This document shows, piece after piece, positions 46,368 through 58,300 of a DNA stretch of 64,000 bases (position 1 is the stretch's first letter; every line of letters begins with the position of its first letter). The stretch comes from Aphrocallistes beatrix (taxonomy: Eukaryota; Porifera; Hexactinellida; Sceptrulophora; Aphrocallistidae). The notes under the pieces are model-generated. The model was given only the letters and a program-made list of their open reading frames with translations. It searched no databases and was not told the DNA's origin. Both the position numbers and the translations under genes were made by a program. The DNA lies in assembly GCA_963281255.1 (NCBI GenBank), contig OY725501.1:2519674-2583673 (forward strand), read 5' to 3'.

Positions 46368-49300
46368 ATGCTAACTCAGTGTGAATGGACATCGGGGATA
46401 GCAATACCACAACTGCAGCAAGATGCAACAGGCATAGCAGAGGCCAGGCAACTCATTCAGCAACTAACACTGCTGGAAGCTTCGAAACGGGAGGCAAGCA
46501 TCCCAGCGAAACAGAGGCAGACAACACTTCAGATAGAAGGACAGGCGTGCGGGACACAGGGAGATATGGACCCATCCCCTCTCTTGGCAGAGACAGCAGA
46601 GCTGTTGAGCAGGTGTGAGAAGGACCTGGGAGCGACAAGAGCCGCAGTGGCGAGGGAGCTGAGGTCAGCGAGAGAGTACAAGGAAGGAATTGATAAGCTA
46701 CGGAGACGGCGCTTGATGGAAATGGGGGGAGAGGTGCAGAGAGAACACGAGACATGTCTCGCTAATATACTAGAGCTACAATGGCACGTGTCCCACACTG
46801 AGAGGAAGCTGAAGGTCCTGAGGGATAACGTGAGGATGAAGAAGAGGCAGCATTCCTTGCTGAAGGAGTCAGAGGATCATATGACAGAGCACTCGCCGCT
46901 AGTCAGGGAGAAGGTGCGTAACGTGGAAACGAACTCTTCATTTATTCACCTTTTGGATATTCCCGACTAAATTTGAAATAGTTAGAGGTTGTATTGTAAA
47001 GTACGGTATGTCAAGAGCTAGAATTATATTCTAAAGACGAGATCTGATAGGGAAATACAGAAAAGTTACTGGCCTCTTCAATCGAATCAGATCTGAAGAG
47101 CACTGAGAGCGAGATAAGGGAGAGGGAGGAGGTGAGGGGAGAGAAGAGGGGGGTGTGGGAGAGGGAACAACTGCATGCAGACAGAGCTCGAGCCCAGATG
47201 TCCGGGGAGAGGAGGAAACTCGAAGAGGAGTTGGAGCAAGCTGTGAAGGAGCTGAGAGAGGCAGAGGAGGAGGGGAAGAGTCTGGGTGAAGAGATGGAAG
47301 AGAGTGTCAGGAAGAGAGAGCGGAACCAGAGGTATGGTTCTATTCAATAATAATGGCTATGTGAGATATGTACATAGAGAGTACTAATTGGGTGATAATT
47401 CGGTATCTTGTCCGGGATAGGTTAGTATTTCGGAATTTTAAGAATGTCTAGACTCTAGAATTATACAGTTTCTGTCTGGTTGATTTTGTCATAAGAAATG
47501 TCTTTAAAATTTTTTTCCTTCTCATCCTAACTCATACTTGCCAACCATCCAGAGATTTTAAAGACAAAACAAGGAATTTTGAGTCAATGTACAAATGTGC
47601 CCATCAATCGCTGTTTATGAATAATAATGCTAGTAATAAGGGATGGGAAATATGAATAATCTGCTTCAAGAATGGCAAGCATATACCCGTAAAATAATTA
47701 TTATAATTTGGGATTTTCAGCTAAAATTCCAGGGAAATGTCCGAAAACCCAGGACAAGGCTGGATTCGGTTAACCGGTTAACCGCCGTCAATCACGGTTA
47801 ACGGTTAAGAAAATTTTGGATCGGTTAGCCGATTTGCTTTATTTTCTAAATATTTAGACTAATTTCATTGTTTTTCGATGAAAATTCATGAATATTACTT
47901 AAAAATTTTTTTTTAATAGTATATTTCGAGACCCCTGAAGATTGTAAATTTTTCAATATCAGGTTAAATATTAGTCGACAAATCCATATTTATACTAATT
48001 AATATTGACATTGACAGCCCTGGAGGAAACCAAAATAACCGGCCCCGAATATCGGTTAACCAACCCCAGCCCTGCCCAGGAATATTTTTTTAGTTTTTAA
48101 TTAAACCAAATGTTAATAATTGAGAAAAAACCCAATGCATATAAATTGCACATCTGGAGAATATTTAAGATGAAAAATAAATAATGAAATTCTAAGATGT
48201 AAACAGATCAGGCGCCTCTATAGATTTTGTATGGATACTTATGCTTAAAATATGAATGCTTCACTTAATTGTGAAGATTTTACTTCACTAGGAAGATGAT
48301 AGTAATTTACTTTAGTATCATCAGGGATATTTATATTCAGACGTAACACACAAGTATGTTAGGAGTCGCCAGAATGAGTCCTAAAATGAAGTAGGAATAA
48401 GACCTAACGCCGGCTAAGTAGGAATAATACTTAAATATTTTCGAAGCAAGAATAAGACCTAAAACCTGCCAAATAAGAAAATACCTAAAACGCCACACAG
48501 TACTCTCCTCACGAAATAAAAATTCCACTTTCACACGCAATTGGAATGCCCCATTTCACTAAATTCTTATATCACTCTCCAAAATGCTCACTTTCGCTCT
48601 CACTCCAATTTTAGGTCTTATTCCTACTTGGAATGGTTTAGGCCTTATTCCTCTTTCGAAATTATTTTAGGTCTTATTAGCCGGTTTTATGTCTTATTCC
48701 GATTCCTATGTCAGGCTAGATCAAGTTTCCTGATGCAGTGGAATAGAACATGGTTTTCGAGTATCTAAACCAGATTGTCGACTATCTACATTTAGGATAT
48801 GTTCAAGATAAAGTGTAAATTAAGCATATATATATTCACCCATAATTTCGCAATAATTTTGTTTAAAACATTGTTCTCATAATTTGTACCGTAACGATTT
48901 TAAAAAAATTTCGACAGTCATAATATTATATTATTTATGCTGATATTATCAAGTACTTGTAGAAGCTCACCTCTCAATCATTCCTCTCGAAAACTGGTAA
49001 ACTAGACGGAAATAATGCCGAACAAAGATAATTATCAATATAAATGGAGTCTCGTGAAAATAATCTAAAACGCAATGCTAAATATTGGTTCAGAGTCTGA
49101 CAAGTACACTAACTGGACAAAAGTATTTGAGCAGTCCATTCTTCCCATACAAATACAAATACATAGTGCTGAATTGGATCTATCATAGAGGGAAACGCGT
49201 TAAAACACTAAGAGATACTAAGAGTCTGATTTAAATTAATCCTAGTTTAAGATTTCTAATAAATTGATCAACTCAAGGGATAACATTGTGTGTGACTGAT

Positions 49301-52300
49301 TGATAATTAAATTACACGAATAAAACAATTTATACCACATATATTTGATGTCAAAAAAAACGATGAGACATATAAAACCGATGTTAAAAAACTCCGATTT
49401 CGACTGTATGCTATACGTAATTACGTATAGTATAAATAATACTTCTGAACCTGAGGTGAAAAATGTCAATAAATTAGAATGAGAACGGTACCTTTAAATA
49501 TTATAATAATAAAACGTTCCCACATTGGATAAACTCATCATATCAATCTACACAAGTACATCACATCTCCAGTGTCCAAGTGAGGCAGCATAGCACGTGG
49601 TATCACTTCCCGGTACGAGACACAATCCAGTCACTGGAGCAGAGAGGGCACTTGTCCGAGTGCTGCATCCACAGAGCCATGCAGCAGTTGTGGTAGGAGT
49701 GGTTGCACTCTCCCCAGACCACCACGCACTCCTCCTGCTTCCCTTCCGTCTGGCACCGGAGACACGCGTCCATCACGTGGTGCTTGCAGATGGCACAGGT
49801 GTCACACGACACATCCCAGCTCCACATGGCCACTGCGTTCCACTTCTTCAGCACAAACATGGGTCCCTTGGCCTTCTTCTCCTTCACTTGTGGACTGCTG
49901 GATGCTACTCCTTCCATCTGCACTTCTGATGCCATTCTTCTCTCTAGCCTAGTCGCTAGTAAGATTAATCCGGAGAATTAAATAATTAAACTAGCTCTTC
50001 TACAGTGCCGAAATTTTAAAAGGATTCATTGAAAGAGTGAAGTGTACATACAAGATAATTATTTGTATGGGAGAAATGGTGGATATGTAGATGTTGCAGT
50101 CAAAGTGCGTTTTCAGCCAAAACGCGTTTTGGCTAGTCAGAACGCGTTTGGACTAGAAAGTCAGTCAAAACGCGTTTTGACTGAAATTTTCAGTCAAAGT
50201 GCGTTTTCAGCCAAAATGCACTTGGCCTGCAACATATTCATTACTTCTAGGCCAGGAAAAATTAGATGTCATAACCAATGAAATTCGCATCCTCGAAAGC
50301 ATATCCGTTGCTGAGTTACATAAGAGTATCTAAGAAATTAAAATAATTTCAAGTGATAAGATGAAATATCTAAATGGAACCTCCTAATAAATATGGTAGT
50401 AATTTGATTGAAGAACCTAAAATAAAAGAATATATTATTCTATCATATAAAATGTAATAAATCCGATTTTATATTTCAATAACTAGATTCATAGCATCAA
50501 AGTCAAATAATGATTTTAAATCATCATATAAAACGCACTTTGACTGAAAATTTCAGTCCAAATGCGTTTTGACCAGTCAAAACGCGTTTTAACAGACTTT
50601 CTAGTCCAAACGCGTTCTGACTAGCCAAAACGCGTTTTGGCTGAAAACGCACTTTGACTGCAACATAGACACTGGTAGTATTACATATCTAGTTGCACCA
50701 TTACCTGCTCAATTCAATGGCGGAGTAATTACACATCTCTGACTTGTTTATTCTTGTGCGCACAATATAAGATTTCATATTAGGTACATCACACTGCTGA
50801 AGGTCCCAGGTTAGTTTGTAGGATCTTACCCTACCACGATAAAGATTAATTTAGCTCAGAATAGAACTTTCTAATCGATCAAGTTAATATTGCAAGCAGG
50901 TGAAAATGGAAAAAATGGAAATGGATGCGGGACGGGATGATTCTCTAGATCCTTATGTCTTGCTCTTGCTCAAGCTATCCAGAGAACTGGAGTCAATGAA
51001 GGAGAGCAAACCTAAAACAGTTGATAAGTTGAAGAACTTGCTAGCTAACAAATGCTGTGTCACCCGTTTCTCACTGCCCTACAAGTTGTTGATGCGATAT
51101 AATCAAGCGAAACTGCAGATCGAGGTTGACGACCAACCAGTCCTCAAAGTATTTCCTTTCTATGAAAGAGTACATGATAAAGATAATGCGTGGAAAAAAC
51201 CCTTCCTCAAGATGTTGAAATTTCTTAAATACAAATCAAATTCTTTTCATGTGTCTCCATCCATTGAAACACAAAATAAGATAGAACAGACTGTAGCTGG
51301 TTGGATTGCAAGCTTTCCCGATGCTAATAATTTGATTTCCCCAAATGCTGTGAGTGCGTTTCTCAATAAGTGCGTTCTCATTAAAAAGATGGATCCAGAC
51401 TCAATTGTACAAGACCTGCTATCTCATGGGTATGTAGAAGTGGGGTATACGGGAGGTGTGAGTTATCAACTGTCAGGTGTTGAGATTGATCAAAACACAG
51501 CCGACTCTGCACGTTCCTTCGAGGAATATCTGAAGTTTGTGGTAGGGAGACTTAAGGTCATAAAACAACGTCCTAAAACACAGCAGGCTCTTGTTAACTT
51601 CATCAAACCTTTCATGAATGTTATGGAATCTGTGGATCCTAGCCAGATTGTGAAAAAATGTCCCGAGATAAAATTCATTCTGAAGAAGTTGGTGATCCGA
51701 GAATTCCATCTCTCAATAGAGAAATTGTCCAACGACTACGTAGCAGATAAAGAGAAAGATGACTTGACAAAGCAGGGGTACAAGCCGATAAGAGGAAGAG
51801 GAAGAGGGAGGGGGAGAGGGAATCCTCTCCCCTTCCCTCTTATCGGCAGAGGAAGAGGGAGGGGGAGAGGAAGGAGCGGATGGACCGGACGCGGGGGGAG
51901 AAATATAGCAGGAGAGAAAAGATCCAAACCTAATAAATCTCTGGTTGATGTGCTATTAAAAAGTAACGAGCTATTCGAGAGTGTCAGCACCAAGTGGAAC
52001 GCCCCCCTGTCCCCTATCCACGAGGAAATAGGAATAGCGAGAGTCGCAGAGTGGATGAAAAAGAAATCAACATTATTTGAGTCGGGACTGGTATCAACTC
52101 ATAGGGAACTCTTGCAACAAGCTTTACAATGTAATTTGTTCAGAGAGCAGGTGCCTGTACAACTTGTAATGGAAAGATTGGAGCAATCTGGAATAATACG
52201 CGTGCAGAGTAACGACGAACTTGAGTACGATTTCAAAGCGATGACGAATTTGAGAGATAGTGAAGTTCAAATGAAAAAACATATAACAGCAGATAGTCAC

Positions 52301-55300
52301 AAAATGGCAGGTCTGATGAATAGGTTGGAACTTGTCGATGGTACAAATATAGGAAAGAGTAGCAGAGGGAAGCGGGGCAGGAGGGGGAGAGGGAGGGGCG
52401 TCGGCACTGGTAGGAAGAAGAGAGGTAGATATAACTAGAACGTGAAGACTAAGATCGTAGCAGACAACAAACATCTCAGTGATGGTGTAGTGTTAAAGAG
52501 TAAATGCATGCTGTCTTTGAATTCATTAACATATCTGTTTTCCTCTCAGAACTAATCAGAGCAAATGAAAGTTAAAATTGTCTTTTGTTACAGCTCAAAA
52601 TATCTTGTTAATTAATAGGAAGTTTGTTCTACTGACAGAACTGGGACTCTCAGTCACTCTAGCTTTAAGACAGCATTAGTTGTACGAAGGATTTTTTTTA
52701 GAAGGATTTACCAAAATCTTAAATTCGTCTGTTTGGTGTTTTAAAATTATCCAAATTATAAGAAAATTAAAGAACTAGTTTACTGCTTATATGGTTTACA
52801 TATTCTCAAAAAGCACTAAACGTCTCTCACAGCATAGCGTAGCGTTGCTAGGGTTTGCTGGCAACGCCAGTAATGAATAGTTTATACTGTCAGAAACTCC
52901 AAGCGAGAAGTGCTAGCTACGCCTATGCCTCACAGACGGACCCTCTCGCCTCTAATTTTGTCGTACGATGCCAGTGGAATTATATTCACTCACTATACAC
53001 CTTAAATATCGATCTAATGCTTGAAAACTTATGTGGTCTTAATGCGATTAGTAACGATCGTTCTCACTTTAGCAGTTTTTAGTTTAAGAAATACTATTCC
53101 AATTGTCAGATGTTAGTTATGTAGAGAGTAGAGAGTGCAAGGTCATTAATCATTAATTAAGTCATATTTCAACTAAAACGAAACACAAGACAACACAAAA
53201 TTATTAAGGATCCTTCCTCGTAACTAAATACAAGACTTTCACTTCCATCTTGATATACTCTATAGGTACATATACACATTGGGCAGTATAAGTAAATAAA
53301 TATAAGTGATTATTACATAAACTCGAACTCTATTTCGCATAACTAAGATTACTCAACAAAAAATGGCTCAAAGAAACCCAGAATTGGAGACAACATATAA
53401 CACCTTAGCCACCTTCGAAAAGGCCGAACAACAGATCTCTTTATTATTCGAAACTATCCTTAATAAAGCGACTAAGAGAAGAGACCTGTTGCTCGACCAA
53501 CTCAACTTCATGAAACTGGAATACCTCGACAAGGAAGAAGTGAGGAAGAAACAGATTCAAGATTTGGAGCAGTTAATCGAACAACTGAATAAGATAGGAA
53601 TTCAACAAAATAAGATAGTAAAGTTACATGAAGAGCATCTGAATAGAATCAGAGGGGAATTGGAATCGTTCCAAACGCCAACTACTCCCCCGGTTTGTGA
53701 TATCAACACAGAAAACCTCCAACAAATTCTCCACCAGCTAGAGAGAATCGGCGCTATCCAAGCGAGCAGTGTCCCTATCCAGAGAAACAAATCCGTCAAA
53801 AGCATCGGGAAGGAAGGTAGCAAAGACGGAGAATTGAAAGAACCTCTCGGCATCTGTCTCGACGAGGAAGAAAATATCTATGTCTGTGATTCAGGAAACA
53901 GCCGAATTCAAGTTTTCCGAAAAGAAGGCGAATTCCTCGTCGAGTTCGGTGGGGGTCAACTCAACAGGCCGTATGGCATCGCACTATATGACAAGTGGGT
54001 GCTTTTGAGTGATTGGAAGCTGGATGCTGTGTTTAAATTTCAACGGTCAGGTCATGATTTGATAATTAGAAGCGCAAAAGTCGGAATTTTGGGACCCAAA
54101 GGATTGGCAGTAGATGAAAATGAGGTGTTTGTTGCGGATTCTAACAATCACAGAATCGCAATCCTAAATTTAGAATTGCGCTTTGTAAGAGCAGTTGGGA
54201 AAGGAAAACTTGAATTCCCTTGCGATGTCAAAACGAGTTCGAATCAAGTATTTGTAGCTGATAAAAGTAAGTCACATAATGTACACGTTTTCTCAAAATC
54301 AGCTGATCTGCTGTACAGTATGATAAGCTTAAAGGATGAGACTGCCTTTTTGTCGAAAATGTTTCGGACCTATCACATGTTTATTTGTTTCAGTCAGTCC
54401 AATATTATGGTTAGTGATTGCGGAATTAAGTCCATCCTACTCTACACTTTAGATGGACAGTTCCTACAGTCCATTCAGTGCGCGGGAAATCCTAGAGGAT
54501 TAGCAGTGACTAATAATAATAGTATTGTTTATGCTACGGACAATCCTGACTCCGTTTTATTCATTTAAATCGTTACTAATGCTAACTCTAACTATATGTT
54601 ATTTGTTGTTTTGTGTTTTGGTATAAAAAGAATCATTAAACAACATTCTAACTTCTAAGTAAAGGTATGTATTATCCAGTCTCTGTAAAATAGATAGTGG
54701 TATGGCAGTAGGGTAATGGCCTTTGTGAGTGGTTAAAATAGCGAGACTAAAATTACAGTATAAAACCTACATTATAAAAAATGTCAATCGACAGATTGAT
54801 AGTGCAGCTCCATTAAGTGACTCGGAGGACACGAATGTGAATATTCTGATACATCTGAAAATATTTATTTTAGAGCTTTCTAAATGTGATTTTTGAAATC
54901 TACGAAATGAAATACCATAGCTCGCTTGTGTCGATACTACATATTATATAGGGGCAAAGAATAGTGCAGTTCTCTTTAGTAATTATGAGGGCGGCGAAAC
55001 GATACTCTCGACCCCCTTCCCCCCAGGATCGCTGCCTATGATTTCACTAGACTCCCTCCCGCAAGGTGTCTCATGCGGACGCGAAATGTCCGCTAGCCGC
55101 GCAGCGCAAGTGCGCTTGTGAAGTATCAAAACCGAATACGAATGGACTTGAATCTCCTAATGAGATTTCAAACCTTTAAATTTCCATTTATTAAAAATAT
55201 TTTGAATTGAAACAAAATTTAAAGGTCTATAATACATATTTCAGATAGTTCAGATACAGTTAATGAAAATTATATATATGATGTAGTAGTATTTGCATGA

Positions 55301-58300
55301 AAATATTTTAGTAACAATTGTACAATGGTATATCGTGTAATTAAACTTCCACATGAATAAATCTCTCCATTCCTTTACTCCTGATTCTCTCCATCCTGTC
55401 TTTGAGATACTCGAACTTGACAGTCTGAGTGTGCCAGACCAGGACTCGCGTACAGTTTGCATCTATCGTCTCCAATTCATTCACGTCTGTTTGTAGAGAG
55501 TTCAGAAAGTCAGATTCCATGTTCCCTACTTTAGAGCTTCTGTCCCAATACACATTAGAATATTCTAGAATAATCTGGACATTAATCGCGAATCCTGACA
55601 TGTCGATAGGGAACTTTCTCTTGATGTCCCAGATGGAGTACCACCCAGTCACTCGTCCCTCCTCACAAACAGGTCCCTCGTAGTCATTGCCCCCACTCAG
55701 CCCCACCGGCCACACCCCTACCCTCCTAACCGCGCGCATCCGCTGAAACAGCTCAACATCGTACGTGTTGTCATCATCCATGAAGTAGACCACGCCCTGG
55801 TCACTGGAAGGGTTGAGGCTAGTCCTCAGCCACTCCAGCCCCATGTTCCTCTGCTCCACGCCCCGATGGTGCACGTACCTCCGCTGTCCGGGCCTGGGAC
55901 GGTGGCGGTCTGACGTCGCTACATTCAGATGGACGTAGTTCAGTCCAGATCTGCGCAGCAGTTTGCTAACCAGATCGGACTTGCTGCTCCTGTCCTCGAC
56001 CACAATCCACAGCGAAGCCTGCAGATGCATCAGCGTCTGAGACAGGCGGACCAGGTCTGCTTTCTGAGTGAGTCGGGTGTACGTGGGGGTGAGGAGGTAG
56101 AGGGGAGTGGGGGACTGTTCCGCGGAATGCAACCGGCAAGCTAGGTAGGAGCATTCTGCTCTCTCAGAAAGAGAGAGCTCTTGTCTAAGTGATACACACG
56201 TGTATGTCAGGAGCAATATAAGTGATACGGCGAGCAGTTTTAGAAGGAACGAAACGCGAACTAGTCTATGTGCCATGAATCCATTGTGCTCGAACTAGGA
56301 ACTAGGTTGTAGAACTGAGCAAATAGGAATCAATTATTCATTCTGTGTAACTATCTTCAAACAGTCGTTGTACTGAGCATCAAACTCAGCTAGCTGATGG
56401 GGACGTAGAGGGGCGGCGGAAGCGGTCAGACAAGCCAGGCCATGACCTGACCAGTTTGTTGCTGGGCAATACTAAAAGAGCTTGAGCGTCATCACTATGG
56501 CGATGGTAAAGCTGGTCCGGTTAAACCTGACCACTTTTTGAAAGTGGTCCGGTTAAGCTAGACCACTTCTAAAACAGTGGCGTCGGCGCTGTAAGGCCAT
56601 GCCTCACAACTTCACACCTGCTTCCGTCTCCCTCGCTGATGGATATGCATTTTAGAATAAAAAATATCTCAGTATTTGTAACTAGGTTAGATAGGAAAGG
56701 TAGAATATTGACCAAATAAAAATTCTTCAAATTAATGGTGGATATTTATGCTTAAGTTCTGAACGTGTCGGCATGACGTTATTAGAATTATTTCATTCAT
56801 TATCCTAATCGATTTCACCACAATTAAACACTACACAGGAGACCTTGTACACTTAGCAGTAACCTTGCAGATCACTTACGCATCAACTCTTCTTTAACAT
56901 GAACAACCCCACGCACACAGCTGCCACAGCCACGATACTGGACGCCAGAATAATTCCGACCACAGTCTTCTTCTTCTTACTCCCTTCCCTCCTCTCTTCC
57001 TCCTCCTTCTCAGTGTCCCCCTGGATCATCCGGCGGTACACATTCCTCTGTCTGCGGTTGCTCTGATCTCTTAGCTCGCGGACCCTCCTCGCCTCCTGCC
57101 CCACCACTCTGTCGTCGGGAGAGGAGCGCAGGGCGGCCTCCAGACAGAGCAGCGACTCTTCGAACTCGTGCTTCTCCGTGAGGAGCACGGACTTGCGGAA
57201 GAGGGCCTTGGTGTCGCTGGGCTGCAGCGCGAGCGCCTTGTCGCAGGAGTCCAGGGACTCCGCCTTGCGTCCGTACTTGAACTGCGTGATGGCGAGGTTG
57301 GTGAGGATCCTGCAGCCGGTGGAGCGGCCGTCCGGCGTGGCGGAGTACTGGTGCAGCTCCAGGGTCCGCGTGGCGGCCTGGTAGGCGGTGATGGCCTGGG
57401 AGAGCTGGTTCATCTTGTAGAGGAGGTTCCCTCTCGCCCGCTTCCTCTCCACCAGCTCCACCAGCCTCTCCTCCGTCAGGTTGGCGTAGTCGTGGCGGGA
57501 GTGCACCTGCTTCACGCGCACCAGGTAGTACAGGTCTGAGCGCGGGGGGATGTCGGACCCGTTTCCGCTGTCTCCGTAGGCGAACCTGCTCTCCATGAAC
57601 AGCCAGGCCAGCTCCCCCTGCTCCATGAGTGGGAGCGAGAGGTCGATCCCCTGCACTACTTCCGCGTCCCCCACCTCCACTTCTAGCTCTGCCACCTGCT
57701 CCACCACCTGTCCCTCCACCCCGTCCAGCCGTCCCGTCAGCTCCAGCAGCACTCGCTGTCCACGCGTCGGCTTCTGTCCGTCCCCCGCCTCCACCGTCAG
57801 CTTCTTGAGAGCGCCGGTGCCCAGCACGTCCATCCACTCCTCGCCGGGGGGCAAGGGGTCCGGTTTGGACCGGGGCTCTGTCTGGGACTGAGTGGTTGGG
57901 AGTGCTTGAGGTGGAGACGCGGGACTGTTGTTCACCATTATGTACGAGTCAGTAGAGGCTGTCATGCTAGAGACAGTGGTTGTCACCTCACCGGATGTTG
58001 GTGTCGGTGTGATAGAGGGTTGAGGTGTTGAGTCACTAGTGGGTGGCACGGGTTGTGTATCAGCAAAATTGACAGAAAAGATACTATCCCCTGACACGGA
58101 TTCTCCCAAAGTGTCCTTGTCAGTCGGCGGTTCCGTTGATGAGGTGGTCTCTGTGCTGAGCTCCGTAGCTCCACTCCCCTCCTTCTCCTCGGGGACAGGT
58201 GGCGGAGAGTTGGGGGTCTCTGCAACTGCTTCTGTATTCGTAGACATTTGCACTACTAACTAGTCGTTCATACTGGTAATCACGAATATGAATAATCGGG

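Noticed and set aside
46453..47347. Minus-strand Ser/Leu/Pro-rich frames opposite the CCDC175-like exons
   Set aside because: Typical antisense shadow of charged, purine-rich coiled-coil coding sequence.
57010..57837. 275-residue minus-strand open frame rich in Gly, Ala and Arg
   Set aside because: Out-of-frame shadow of the GC-rich FKBP8 coding sequence, with repetitive composition and no domain.
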